Virus record (IMG/VR): IMGVR_UViG_3300018420_000059
Location: 1 to 32,698 of that record
Direction: 5' to 3' (one strand)
Length of the DNA: 32,698 nt
Source: a virus
Numbering within the stretch: the first letter of the stretch is position 1; the number at the start of each line of letters is the position of its first letter. The translations under genes were made by a program, and so were the position numbers. Shown one piece after another: positions 7,002 to 18,143 of the stretch. Below the pieces are notes generated by a model. That model had not been told where the DNA came from. It did not search any database and worked only from the letters and a program-made list of their open reading frames with translations.

Positions 7002-10000
7002 TTAAATATCAATACCCTGAGAGGTGTTATTCAACTCAACTGCCTCAATATTTGTGCTAGTCGCATCTACTATACTCTTACCCAAGTTGTTGAAATGTAA
7101 AAATTCCTGTCTTTCCTTATGGCTTAGTTGAGTAATATCTCTTATAGTTGTCAATGCGTTTCCATGTAGCGCAACAATCGTGTCGCCGTTACTTAAATTT
7201 TTAGTCAGTGTACCGTTTTGTTCACGTTCTACACTGTACAATGTGTTACCATTTACATAGTGGTAACGTATTACTTCACCGTTAATCCAGGCATAACCAC
7301 CTGAACTATTAAACACGGTGCCATCTGTTACAGCAATAGTGCTATCAGTTACATCAGCAGTCAGTGTTGTACTCATGTTTGCTGGTAAACTATAGGCATT
7401 AACCATGTTGTGTTCGTCCTGATGATACAAGAATGTTCTACTATTAGCGTCTACAACACCAGTAAAGTTTACAGTATCAGCAGTTTTATTTGTTTGTACT
7501 ATTATGTTTAAACTTTCTAGCGGATCAATCACAGCCTGGAAATCCCACCAGTTGCCATCTGTACCACTAGTAGCATACTGATAGTTCAGTGTAGCAGGTT
7601 GTAAGAAGTCTCCTCCAGTTACTGCGTCATAACTGTCAGTGTCAGTAAAGTCAGCACCGCTATAAGTTGCTGTCGCTGTTTCACCAAACGCACTCTTGAG
7701 TACTGTGTTAGGTCCATAGTTTTTATCATCATAATAATCTATCACATTGTCTGGTTTACCATATGCGAGTGTAATAACGCTCTTTGGTGTTTCTTCGATA
7801 TTAATTGTACTGCTTTCATCAATAGTATTAATGTTGTATAATGATCTAACCTTTGTATGGAATGGTTTAACTTGTTCCATATAACCCATCACAGTGTCTA
7901 CTCCAGTCTTGGTGTACTTCTTAATCGTAGTATTAACTGGTGTAGTGATGTTCATTTGTACATAAGTTGTCTTGTAACACCAGTCAACATAACTGTGTGT
8001 AGCAAGAACATAGTCAATTACACTAAAGAAGAACTTGTTAAAGTTTTGTTCAAACTTACGAATAAACAAATCTTCTCTACATGCTTTTACAAAGAAGTTA
8101 ACGTAAGTTATTACGTCACCATCCCAACCAGTGTTATCCCAACGACTTTCACTATCCCATTCATCAATGTAATAGTCATTGTACATGTAATCGTTGAACT
8201 GTATAGTAGCGTTACGTTTTCTCAACAAATCCCACTCACTGGTGTTTTCGTTCCACTGATAAAGTTCGCTACGATCCAGGTCTAACGAGTAATCGTAAAT
8301 GCGTAATTCTACTACACGATCACGTGATGTGTCAATACCAGAAAGTTCATTTTCATTGACAATAATTTTACTTGCTGGAGGCATACTCTGTTCTAGTGTA
8401 TACACATAGTCGGCCCAATCCCACATTCTAGTTAAATCATAAACGCTGGCAATTTCTCTCCATTTGCTAGCATCATTTAATTCTGTTCTTGGATTTGTGC
8501 CACTGCTTGCCTGATAACTCACTGCTCTGTAAACTTTTTTAGCATAACGAACTTCATCGCCAGCGTAGTATTCAGTTGCTGGTGTCCATACATCCATGTT
8601 ATTGACACTGGTTGTTATATCGAGAGCATGGTTGTTGTATCCAATATTTCTATCCCAGGTATCACTTAAATCAATAACCAAGTTCATTGTTTTTAGCAAG
8701 TGGTTAGCGGCACTAACTGCGTTACGTCTAGCATCCAATATATTCTTAAACCAACCCTGTCCTAGTTTTCTATCATCACCAAAACGGTTAAATTCATGTA
8801 AACTTTGATTAGGGAATCTAATTCCAGTTCCGCTTTGAATACCAATCAAGTTGTCTTTGAGTCCAAGGTACCAGTATGCTGGAATAACGTCAATATCTTC
8901 GTTAATACCAGTCCAACTACTGTGTGGAATTCTGTCTGGCTTTAGATTAATTTGTAGTACTGTGCCAGTGTCTTTGATAAAGTATTCGATATTGCTGAGA
9001 ATAAGTGAATCAGGCTGGTTTGATTCGTCACTGCTACTCAAAACCGCACCCCAAGGAATACCAAATGCTGTTGGATCTTCCAGTATACTCGCTAATTCTG
9101 TTACAGTATACTTTCTATTTGTATTCGGTACTGTAGTTTTATTCTTAACCCAGAAGTAGTAATACCTAACAAAATCTTGAGTAGATTCGTTCCAGGTTAA
9201 ATCTTCACTCCAGTAATACATTGGTTCTCCACTGCTATCCAGTTGCGAATAAGGTGTACCAGTTGCTATCTTTCCAAACATTTCAGTACCGTTAGTAACC
9301 GCTTCGTCATATTCATCAGGAGGAACAATACTCTTTGTCCATTCATAAACATCAAATTGGCTACCAGTGAAAGTATTGCCCCAGGCTCTTTCTCTATAAT
9401 TTCTTGGTCCCTGATCGTAATCCCAATATCTAACAGTACTGGTATCCCACCAGGTAACGCCAACTTCGTCAGTATCCCAGACGCTAGTTGCTAGTACTGT
9501 AGCAGTGTCAAAATCTGGATCAGTACTGGCGTTATATTGCGCTCTGTCTAAATTACTAATATTATCCAGTTCTCTTTCGGCAACACCAGGGAAAATTCCT
9601 CTTAGTGGATCCCAGATTTCCAATTCCGCTACAGTCTGTTGTTGTTGTGGATCATAAATCAATAAACTTTCTACTAGGCTGTTGTTTACACGACGTGTTT
9701 TATATCTGTCAGTTTGTAGTACCCATTCACCAGTGTGTCTACTTCCAGTTCGTTTCCATTTGTAAACGTTTGTACTAGTAACACCAGCACTGTCTTCAAG
9801 AGCAAACGCATATGAGTTTTTGTCCCAGAAATAATAATCACTTGTTTCAGCAGTAATAACATCACTGTGTCTGTTAAACTTGGAGTTTCTTAAAACCATA
9901 ATATGTGGACTAGTTCCGCATTCTTCAATGAACATGTCAATGTAGAACACATTGGGTTCACTAAGTGTGCCCAACTTAGTAACACGGTGAATACCGTTTA

Positions 10001-13000
10001 CACTAGGTGATGTTGTACTATTGTGAATCATCACATAGTCGCCAACGTTTAACTTGTGGGCAACATTAAGTGTAATTCTAGCATCATTTCCGTCTGTGCT
10101 TTGTGTGCCAGCACAAATACTACATCCTGGATCAGCACTGTCGTAAGCATACCAACCTGGATCTTGAACTTGTAGTACATTCCAACCAAAGAACTTGCTT
10201 TGTAAACCATCAGTTGTACCAGTTGCTGTTACCATGTCTTTATCGTCAGCAATCCAGATATTAAATAAACTTCCGTCTTTTCTACTTGTAGTATCGTCTA
10301 GTTTTCTCCAGTCATTGGGATCAAACACGTTGGCAATACTTGTTTCGCTAGCAAAGAAGTCACCCGATCCAATACCTGACTGAGTATTCATATCGTTACT
10401 GGAAGCACCAAGGTTAATACTAATACCAGTGCTTTCCAGTCTTAACTGATTACCTGCTGTAACACTAGCAGTAAAGTCTGGAATACCCCTGTCATTTAAA
10501 CTAGTAACAGCATCAGCAAGAGTTTGTACTTTGGGCTGTTGAGTTGGTGTTGCTAGTGGCGTACTTGCTGGTAATTGTAATATTGTATTGGCAGTACCGC
10601 CAATAGTTAACTGGTTCATGATACTGCTTACACCAGTAGCACTTGTTGGATTCTTAGTAATTACCACCGCTCCACTGCTCTCGCTTGCTACAATGTAACT
10701 AGGCAATGTGGTAATAGCATTAATCTGTGCGGCTGCTGTAGTAGCGTTCATTGCTGTATGAACATCAGTAGTTTTTGTAGTAGGCGTAACTGGTATAAGC
10801 GTAGGTGTTAAACCTAACAGCGTATTAGCATTTAATTTACCAGTACTAGCACTGCTTCCAATAGTTAATGTGGCATTGACATTGCCCTGTGCCTGATATA
10901 TAATTTCCAATTGATTAGTATTAAACACCTGGGCATACAATCTACCTGTAATGTCACTGTCGTTAATAATTTGTATCACATCTGCCAGGTCTAAACTAGT
11001 GCCTGCTGGGTATGTACTATCAACCATTGGTATAAGTGTGCCGTTGATTTGTAATTCATAGTTAGTGTTATCAGCAATAACAGGATCAGTTAATGCTGTA
11101 CTTCTCACATAAGCATTACCGCTATTTGTAGCAGTTGTATCAACTACCTGGGTTGCTACTAGGTTTTCAAAGTTGTAGTTTGTACCGTCAATAGTAATTA
11201 CGTTTGGACTTGGTATAGTAGTAAACGATACACCTGTTGCTACAATAGGAGCATAAACTGTTTGGGTTTCATCAAACCATATACTGTATACAGTTGGACT
11301 ATACACTGCTTTGCCGTTGCCGGTTCCAGGCCCTGTTGCTGTAAACACTGTACCAACAGTATTGTTACTGGCACCAATTAGTGTAAAGTTAGTTGTACCA
11401 ACTTCAACAATCTGATAATTTTGTCCAGTTACAAAGTTGCCACTACTGATATGATTAGCCGTTTCGTCAACACTTGGAGTAGTTGCTGGATATGTAATGA
11501 TAGCACTTGCTGGGTCAGTTGCTGGATCAGCGTAACTAAAAACTGGTTCAACAGCGGCTCCGGTGAATACTAGGTTACTACCCACAACATTGAACCCAAT
11601 ATAATCTACATTACATTCATACATGGCGCCCTGGTAACGAATCTGGTCAAAACGCTTGTAACTTGTAGTGCCATTCCATGTTGGAACATTAGCCCAATCA
11701 GCCAGTTCATCATATACTGTGCCAATGTCATTTATGTTTAGAATTCTATACTTACTCTCACTAGTAATTAGGTCGCCAGCGGTAGTTAGTTTTCTATTGC
11801 TCAAATAAGTGTCATAATCAGTAGTAGCAAAAGTTAAACTTGCTGGATTTCCATTAACTATATCAGCACTATTAATTTCTTCTAAGTTAACAACTCGTGG
11901 TATATTTCCGCTTGCTCTTAACTGATCAGGTCTTAGCATTATTTCAATACTTGACGTTTGTTTTGTGTCACCAAAATAACTATGACGGAACATCCATTCT
12001 TCATGAATACCCAGTCTACTAGTACCGTTATTAACAACATCACTTCTCATTAAACGCTGTACTACGTCTTTGGTACCCTGCTCTTTGATATATCCTTTAT
12101 AAAACTTACTAAATGTATTTTCATCTAGATCAATATTTTCCTTCCAGGCTTTATCAAAGTTACCAATGGTAATATTTTCTGCTTTACTGACACCAGCGTT
12201 GACATTTTCAATACTAAAGTCATAAAAGTCATCAATAGTTTGGACACTACTATCCCAGTTTTCAAGAATACTGTTATCCTGAATTAGATAACCAGGCGCA
12301 CTTCTAAGTCCGGACCAGTCTTTTGTTTTTCTACCCTGTAGTTTTAGTCTCCATTGTCTTTGATTTGTAATATTGTCAAACAGGATTTCATTGAACTCTG
12401 TACGATTTTTAAACATTAATACATGTTCCCATTTCACAACAGCGACATTAATACTACCAAAGTTAAACGCACTTGCTTCAGGCTTAATACTAATAGTTGT
12501 AGTTGTGCTGTTACGTTGTACTATTAGTTGATCCTGACTGATAACCCTACCTGACTGATCAAGTATACTGTTTTCGCTGTTAGGCATTGTATTAAATTCC
12601 AGCACATAGCCGTCATTTGTAAATTCAATACTGTCACCAATTCTCAAAGTAAAGACGTCGTCAGCATCTGCCTGTAATGCCCACTGGGCAAAATACAATG
12701 CTTGACTATCACCAAGTTCTTGTGTAGTAAATCCTACACTTTTTAACCAGGCATAATATCCTCTGATAAAATCATAAGTATCTTGTATTTTTGTATAACT
12801 GTGTCCATATTCTACAATACTTGTAGTAGATAGGTAGTTTCTATATTTTTTAAGAACAACGCCGGCAGATATTTCAATATTTTCAAATATATTATTACCA
12901 GTTGTTTTAGGATCTAACATTTTAAATTGTTGTTTTGTTTTACTAATACCTTTAACAATAAATGCTGTTGGTGTTTTTGTAATAATAATGTTACTAGCGT

Positions 13001-16000
13001 TTAACACTTCTCTTGGCATACTGCGATACATTGATACATCAAAATCGTTCTCACCAATTCTAAATTTACCTGCTGGACCACTTTCTGTATATACATTTAA
13101 TAGGTTCTTTCTACTAAAGCCGTTTAGTTTTTGTACTAGTTGTGTGTTTAGGCTATAGTACTGTTGTTCCTGATTGTCAGTTGCCTGATTGCGTTTTGCC
13201 AGGTTTGCTTGTAGATGGTTAAGTCCGTTTGCCCAAAATGGTGTTGCTTTTGTTGTAACACGGAATACTGCGCTCGCATCAGATGCGCCAGTTGGATTAT
13301 ATAAATCATGTACTGGTGCTTCTTGATATTCGTATCCTCTTTTAACCAAACTAACATGTGTAATTTCGCCATCGCTATTGGTGTTTACAATAGTAGTTGC
13401 TTGCTTGGCGTGATCCTGATTAACTAGGAATAATTGTGTGTCTGTGGCAAATCCATCTGAGCTATTGTCCACAAAAACTCTAGTAACAAGTCTGTTATAA
13501 ACTTTGCCGTGATAACGGAACTCTCTTGGATTAACAAGTACACGACTGTCTTTGGTAATAACCATGTTTAAGTTACTGTCGTTACCGTATTCAACTTGTC
13601 CAGGCTGGAAGAATTCCGCCCAGGCATCTGCTGGATTAAGTTTAATAATGGCATCCAACATCGCTGCTTGGCCTTTACTACTCTGTCTCCATTCGTATTC
13701 AACTGGTCCCCAATCACCAAAAACAAATTCTTGAGAAGCTGCAACCGTGTCATTAGGTGGGTCACCTGGATTTGTTGCCATACCTAAAATATAACCTATA
13801 TATTCCAAAGAACCATCAGTCTTTACTGGAGATTTATTATCCCAATCCCAATAATATCTAGCAAAACGGATATCCTGTCTGTCTTTTTCATCAATTGGAT
13901 GGCTTACTAACCCACGCTTCAAACTCTTGATAAGTCTGGCTCGTTTAGTAGCATCTGTCCAACTATAAACATCGTCCCACCAGTCTGGCTTTTTACCAAA
14001 ACCCAGCATGTGCCAGGGTGTTAGTTGTGGAGAACTTGTGCCAAACAATACAGTGTACGCACCTTTCCAGTAACCTGGTAGTGTATTGCCAGCGAAGTGT
14101 TTTCCAGGATCAATAGTATTGTAGTTCCAGGTTGTCGGGTCAGTGGCGTCATATACAACACCGCCATTTAAATCGCTAACTCCACGCAATAATTTCCATT
14201 CGTTAAAGTATCTCTCAACATAACCATCAATGTCACTTAACTTATACCAGGTTGCTAGGTGCTGACTTGGTAAGAACTTTTTATAACTTGTATACTTGGT
14301 AATGTCATCAACTACACCATTATAAATTCTTTTTTCTAATTCAAAAAGTGCGGCATTAACTGGATCAAACTCTTTATGATTTACATCCTGTAGAACCCAA
14401 AACTTATTGCCCGGTGTTGTAATTAATTCGCCATCATGTGTATAAAAATAACCACTGCTAGTTCCGCCTACAAATGTAGGAATAGTAATGTTGCTTAGTC
14501 CAACCTTAGCAAGGCTAACTGGAACATAACTTTCGTCATCCATATTATGATAGTAAACAGTTAGCGTTGGATTACTACTTCCAATTCCGCTAGGAGCACC
14601 AACTGTAGTCAAGATAGTAATTTCACTACCATTAATAGTGTATTCGTTGTCTCGTTCTAATAATCTTTCCAACCAAACAGTCTGGCCCTGATCATTAACA
14701 TAACTGCTTCTTAAATAAATGTAAACGTGATCTCTGTGGTTTTCGTCACTGTTAAAAGTAAATCGTGTAGTAAAGGTTCTCCATGCGCTTGTGCTTACAT
14801 CATCAAGTTCAACAGTCTGATACTTGTCGTAAACACTGTAAACCATATTGCTGTCCTGGTGTAGTGTTGAACCTTTTCTTGTGTTTGTAATCGCCTTTAG
14901 CGCATCATTAACTAGATCTTTTACTGTTGTATAACTGTTTGCTGTATACAATCTTTTAATCTGACTGACAAAACGCTGTTTAAAACTCCACCATTCGTTA
15001 CCCTGATTGTTTAAGGCACTGCTGATATTCATATTAGGATCAGCATAACACAAGTCGTGCATAACACTTACGTCATTGTGTAGGAAAATTTCTCCACCAT
15101 GATTGCTTAATCTGTTAATTTTATGGTTATTGTTGTTGCCAAAACTTTGTCCGTCAAATCCTGGAATCATTGATATCATACTCTTCCAGTGACTAATTGT
15201 TTCAGGAATAGTAAATGTTTCCAGCAAATAGTTTGTTGGGTTATGTTCGTGTACAAGTGGCATACTCCCATTGTAACCATAATCTGTACTGTTTGCTTTG
15301 TAGTCAACATCAATGATGTCACCCGCACTCAATAAACTATTATTGATTGTAAGTGTACTATTATAAAGTGTGTATTCGCTAGATTTTAATTGTCTACCGT
15401 TAATGTATACTTTATGATAAAAATATGTAGTATCGTCAACAGCAATAATCTTTGCTCTTGTATTTGAATCGTAACCGTACCAATAATAATCGTCAACAGT
15501 ACTAGGTACTGTAACACTAATTGTTTCATCAAACCCGTCACTGTTTTCATCTGTTCTAACAATTACACCAGAACTAACTGGAATAACATTTCGATTTACG
15601 TCAAAAAACTTTAACTGTGTGCTACTATCCAATCCAATTAAATCGTGAATAGTAATTGTACTACCTTTTGTAGCAAGAATATTTGGAAAAGTTTCACGTC
15701 TACTATTATACTCATTGTGATTTAACAATTCTAGAGCAGTAAAGTCATCATCACTTTGTTTTACTGTGACAAACTCACTGCTTGTTAACCAGTTGTTTCT
15801 TCCCAGTGGAACACTAGTTGAGTTACCAGTTAATTCTGTAACAGTTTGCTGATAGTTTACCCAAGCACCATTAGCATGTGGAGCCGGATTATAGATAAAC
15901 TGTGTACGATCACTTCTTTTAAATGTTGGATACCCACCAATGGTTCTTCGCTTACCAATACTGTCACCATTTGTTAGTTTAACAACATAGTCGTATTTTT

Positions 16001-18137
16001 CTGTTATCATAAAGTTTTCAAAAACTAAATCAGCTCTGTTTCCGCTATCTTTATACACTGGAGCAAATCCCAGTTCTTTATCAATCACACCAGTTGGGTT
16101 AACTTTATAACCAAATAATTTGTTGCCATTAAATGTGCTTTCAGGATATACTGAACTGTTGTTTAGAATTTTTTCATTTTCATCATACAAACTAAACAAC
16201 GGAGCCTGGTTAGGTCCTTGTTTATGTTGTCCTAGTACAATATTTGATCCGTTGTAGTAAACGTCTCTAAATTTATATCTAGTAACCAAGTCGCTAGTAT
16301 TACCGTCCATAATCAAAAGTGTTTCACCAGGACGTAAATTTTGACTATTATATCCAGTGCTTGTTACCGTGTATAATTGATATCCATTTTCCACTACAAA
16401 AGTAGCACCCACTGGCAACCCGGTATAATTTGCGATGTCGTCAATAATAAAGTCTACAGGTCCCCACCAGTAAAATCTTGTGTTGGTGACACCTCTCTGG
16501 AAAGTAGCATAGTTATACAAGTTTAGATTGGCTTCAAACTCAATAATTGGACGCTTTGCTTGACTGATGCTTGTTAGATAGTTACTAGCAAGAATTTCTG
16601 GAACAAATCTTTCCAGTGTTAGAATAACATCCTTGTGTATCCAGTGATTTACTCGACACCAAGCACTGCTAGGAAGGTCGTTCTTTGCTACTACTAGATA
16701 GTCTTTCTTCTCATAGGGTAAGACACTACTGTCATAAACTGTAGTATCCCAACCACCAGTTAACGCAAAGGCGATCTCTTTTAAACTTTCAGACAGTCCA
16801 AGAGGAATAGGACTTCCAGTACTTGCTACTAGACTTGGATCAATGATAGTAGTTAAAATAAGTTCACCACTTGTTACACTACTTTCTACATAAAAAATTC
16901 TTTCCTTGTCCAGTGGGTTACTAAATGTAAACGTAGCATCAAACTGTACTACCATTCCAGTTACAAGTGGATCCCAGCCATCTTCATTTGAACTCCAGAA
17001 CAACAATGTTGGATCTGGATCAACTGTACTAAACAAACCAGGGTTAGTTGTTTTATTTTGCCAAACATAATTATGGTCAGCAATAAGTTCAAAAGGATCG
17101 CTAGTACCCGCTGTACCAGTACCAGCATAATTTTGCCCAACTCTGGTGTCCTTGAGTACACCGTTGTTGGCATATCTGCTAAATGTTACAATGTTACTTG
17201 GATCAAAGTAACTGCTGACTTCATCTTTGTATGTTGTAGCATCTGGAAAACGTGGACGGTTGTTTTCGTCTAGATATTCTCTGATAAAAATTTGTACGCC
17301 AACACCAGTTACAAGATATGTTTTACCAATAACTGAACTATCATAACCGCTTTCAAGTTTAATTAACATTCCATCCTGTAAATCAAATGTTCCGTTATCG
17401 TCACTAAACTGCCATACGCTTTGCTGTTGTACATCTGTTAAAAAGTCTGTGCTGTATGAAATGGCAGCACCAGTTAGTGTTACTGTATCTCCTGTGCTTG
17501 GTATAGTGATTAAACTTACTTCTGTACCAGTACTAGTATAGTCTGTATTAAGGGTTAGTGTAACACCGTTTAAACTAACATCAGTAATAGTTCTGCTGTC
17601 AGCAAAACTAAAAACGTATCTTTCATCGTTACCAGCAAAATCTCTGGTACCATCATTATAACTTCTGTATACTGGCATTTCTGGAATCCAGTAATAGTTT
17701 AAATGGTTTAAAAATTTATCTTCGCTGATAGGTGGTTCGTATACATAACAATCTGAACTGTATGCACTGTTGTAGTTGTACTGGTTAAAATTACTGTTAA
17801 CGCTGTTAGCAATGTCATCAAAAGTTATTTTATTAATAACTTCTCCGCTGATATCTTTTGTAACAATAGCAGGAGTTAAACCTAGTTTGTTTGTGGTAAG
17901 ATACGTTTCATCTTTTTTGTTACGATATTTTCCGTGCTTGCTACCAATAAACGCATCAACATCCTGTAAGTCGCCTTTGCGGACCATTTGATCCAGTGTA
18001 GCATCTAACCATTTTTGATTTAAGTCTGTATTAAAAACACCCGGCAAGTACTCGCTGGTTTTAATATTATTGGTTTTGTACTTACCTACTCGCTTCTTGT
18101 TTTCGGTAGCCTTGCCATTTGCGTCAAATTCTGCCAT
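7002..18137 (-). CDS. Giant virion structural protein in the gp7 (baseplate wedge) position
   Basis: A single open frame of 3711 residues, roughly 0.4 MDa. It directly follows gene 6, where T4 has gene 7 (1032 residues), so a wedge or wedge-attached role is inferred from order; I see no secure gp7 similarity. The N-terminus (SEYLPGVFNTDLNQKWLDAT, then VDAFIGS and a YYWIP motif) resembles large cyanophage virion proteins. Recurrent small beta-modules of the type V-x-L-N-G-x-x-L ... D-Y-T occur near residues 185-225 and 900-945. Residues 2150-2180 and 3180-3227 contain W-x-x-x-T-x-Y ... G-D-x-V-R-Y-x-x-x-x-Y patterns like CBM5/12 carbohydrate-binding modules. Residues 2232-2277 hold the shared module. 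A threonine/serine-rich low-complexity stretch covers about 2290-2600. A beta-domain with HKLNVGDYVMIHN follows near 2690, WWDTSTVRYWDYDQG near 2895, and VKPFHTKVRSLYNI in the C-terminal tenth. AGGA lies 9 bases before the ATG at 18137. Confidence 0.8.
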   Translation of the reverse strand: MAEFDANGKATENKKRVGKYKTNNIKTSEYLPGVFNTDLNQKWLDATLDQMVRKGDLQDVDAFIGSKHGKYRNKKDETYLTTNKLGLTPAIVTKDISGEVINKITFDDIANSVNSNFNQYNYNSAYSSDCYVYEPPISEDKFLNHLNYYWIPEMPVYRSYNDGTRDFAGNDERYVFSFADSRTITDVSLNGVTLTLNTDYTSTGTEVSLITIPSTGDTVTLTGAAISYSTDFLTDVQQQSVWQFSDDNGTFDLQDGMLIKLESGYDSSVIGKTYLVTGVGVQIFIREYLDENNRPRFPDATTYKDEVSSYFDPSNIVTFSRYANNGVLKDTRVGQNYAGTGTAGTSDPFELIADHNYVWQNKTTNPGLFSTVDPDPTLLFWSSNEDGWDPLVTGMVVQFDATFTFSNPLDKERIFYVESSVTSGELILTTIIDPSLVASTGSPIPLGLSESLKEIAFALTGGWDTTVYDSSVLPYEKKDYLVVAKNDLPSSAWCRVNHWIHKDVILTLERFVPEILASNYLTSISQAKRPIIEFEANLNLYNYATFQRGVTNTRFYWWGPVDFIIDDIANYTGLPVGATFVVENGYQLYTVTSTGYNSQNLRPGETLLIMDGNTSDLVTRYKFRDVYYNGSNIVLGQHKQGPNQAPLFSLYDENEKILNNSSVYPESTFNGNKLFGYKVNPTGVIDKELGFAPVYKDSGNRADLVFENFMITEKYDYVVKLTNGDSIGKRRTIGGYPTFKRSDRTQFIYNPAPHANGAWVNYQQTVTELTGNSTSVPLGRNNWLTSSEFVTVKQSDDDFTALELLNHNEYNSRRETFPNILATKGSTITIHDLIGLDSSTQLKFFDVNRNVIPVSSGVIVRTDENSDGFDETISVTVPSTVDDYYWYGYDSNTRAKIIAVDDTTYFYHKVYINGRQLKSSEYTLYNSTLTINNSLLSAGDIIDVDYKANSTDYGYNGSMPLVHEHNPTNYLLETFTIPETISHWKSMISMIPGFDGQSFGNNNNHKINRLSNHGGEIFLHNDVSVMHDLCYADPNMNISSALNNQGNEWWSFKQRFVSQIKRLYTANSYTTVKDLVNDALKAITNTRKGSTLHQDSNMVYSVYDKYQTVELDDVSTSAWRTFTTRFTFNSDENHRDHVYIYLRSSYVNDQGQTVWLERLLERDNEYTINGSEITILTTVGAPSGIGSSNPTLTVYYHNMDDESYVPVSLAKVGLSNITIPTFVGGTSSGYFYTHDGELITTPGNKFWVLQDVNHKEFDPVNAALFELEKRIYNGVVDDITKYTSYKKFLPSQHLATWYKLSDIDGYVERYFNEWKLLRGVSDLNGGVVYDATDPTTWNYNTIDPGKHFAGNTLPGYWKGAYTVLFGTSSPQLTPWHMLGFGKKPDWWDDVYSWTDATKRARLIKSLKRGLVSHPIDEKDRQDIRFARYYWDWDNKSPVKTDGSLEYIGYILGMATNPGDPPNDTVAASQEFVFGDWGPVEYEWRQSSKGQAAMLDAIIKLNPADAWAEFFQPGQVEYGNDSNLNMVITKDSRVLVNPREFRYHGKVYNRLVTRVFVDNSSDGFATDTQLFLVNQDHAKQATTIVNTNSDGEITHVSLVKRGYEYQEAPVHDLYNPTGASDASAVFRVTTKATPFWANGLNHLQANLAKRNQATDNQEQQYYSLNTQLVQKLNGFSRKNLLNVYTESGPAGKFRIGENDFDVSMYRSMPREVLNASNIIITKTPTAFIVKGISKTKQQFKMLDPKTTGNNIFENIEISAGVVLKKYRNYLSTTSIVEYGHSYTKIQDTYDFIRGYYAWLKSVGFTTQELGDSQALYFAQWALQADADDVFTLRIGDSIEFTNDGYVLEFNTMPNSENSILDQSGRVISQDQLIVQRNSTTTTISIKPEASAFNFGSINVAVVKWEHVLMFKNRTEFNEILFDNITNQRQWRLKLQGRKTKDWSGLRSAPGYLIQDNSILENWDSSVQTIDDFYDFSIENVNAGVSKAENITIGNFDKAWKENIDLDENTFSKFYKGYIKEQGTKDVVQRLMRSDVVNNGTSRLGIHEEWMFRHSYFGDTKQTSSIEIMLRPDQLRASGNIPRVVNLEEINSADIVNGNPASLTFATTDYDTYLSNRKLTTAGDLITSESKYRILNINDIGTVYDELADWANVPTWNGTTSYKRFDQIRYQGAMYECNVDYIGFNVVGSNLVFTGAAVEPVFSYADPATDPASAIITYPATTPSVDETANHISSGNFVTGQNYQIVEVGTTNFTLIGASNNTVGTVFTATGPGTGNGKAVYSPTVYSIWFDETQTVYAPIVATGVSFTTIPSPNVITIDGTNYNFENLVATQVVDTTATNSGNAYVRSTALTDPVIADNTNYELQINGTLIPMVDSTYPAGTSLDLADVIQIINDSDITGRLYAQVFNTNQLEIIYQAQGNVNATLTIGSSASTGKLNANTLLGLTPTLIPVTPTTKTTDVHTAMNATTAAAQINAITTLPSYIVASESSGAVVITKNPTSATGVSSIMNQLTIGGTANTILQLPASTPLATPTQQPKVQTLADAVTSLNDRGIPDFTASVTAGNQLRLESTGISINLGASSNDMNTQSGIGSGDFFASETSIANVFDPNDWRKLDDTTSRKDGSLFNIWIADDKDMVTATGTTDGLQSKFFGWNVLQVQDPGWYAYDSADPGCSICAGTQSTDGNDARITLNVAHKLNVGDYVMIHNSTTSPSVNGIHRVTKLGTLSEPNVFYIDMFIEECGTSPHIMVLRNSKFNRHSDVITAETSDYYFWDKNSYAFALEDSAGVTSTNVYKWKRTGSRHTGEWVLQTDRYKTRRVNNSLVESLLIYDPQQQQTVAELEIWDPLRGIFPGVAERELDNISNLDRAQYNASTDPDFDTATVLATSVWDTDEVGVTWWDTSTVRYWDYDQGPRNYRERAWGNTFTGSQFDVYEWTKSIVPPDEYDEAVTNGTEMFGKIATGTPYSQLDSSGEPMYYWSEDLTWNESTQDFVRYYYFWVKNKTTVPNTNRKYTVTELASILEDPTAFGIPWGAVLSSSDESNQPDSLILSNIEYFIKDTGTVLQINLKPDRIPHSSWTGINEDIDVIPAYWYLGLKDNLIGIQSGTGIRFPNQSLHEFNRFGDDRKLGQGWFKNILDARRNAVSAANHLLKTMNLVIDLSDTWDRNIGYNNHALDITTSVNNMDVWTPATEYYAGDEVRYAKKVYRAVSYQASSGTNPRTELNDASKWREIASVYDLTRMWDWADYVYTLEQSMPPASKIIVNENELSGIDTSRDRVVELRIYDYSLDLDRSELYQWNENTSEWDLLRKRNATIQFNDYMYNDYYIDEWDSESRWDNTGWDGDVITYVNFFVKACREDLFIRKFEQNFNKFFFSVIDYVLATHSYVDWCYKTTYVQMNITTPVNTTIKKYTKTGVDTVMGYMEQVKPFHTKVRSLYNINTIDESSTINIEETPKSVITLAYGKPDNVIDYYDDKNYGPNTVLKSAFGETATATYSGADFTDTDSYDAVTGGDFLQPATLNYQYATSGTDGNWWDFQAVIDPLESLNIIVQTNKTADTVNFTGVVDANSRTFLYHQDEHNMVNAYSLPANMSTTLTADVTDSTIAVTDGTVFNSSGGYAWINGEVIRYHYVNGNTLYSVEREQNGTLTKNLSNGDTIVALHGNALTTIRDITQLSHKERQEFLHFNNLGKSIVDATSTNIEAVELNNTSQGIDI
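11308..11442 (-). repeat. Shared protein module, copy 2 inside the giant protein
   Basis: Codons for about residues 2232-2277 of the giant protein (Y-Q-I-V-E-V-G-T-T-N-FTLIGAS ... GTVFTATGPGTGNG). It resembles copy 1 at 6399-6548 at protein and DNA level and lies directly next to the CBM-like module and the threonine-rich stretch. Confidence 0.7.
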
Positions 18138-18143
18138 TTACAT

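Noticed and set aside
7857-8285. Plus-strand 142-codon open frame
   Set aside because: Antisense shadow of the giant structural gene; no ribosome site or recognisable protein pattern.
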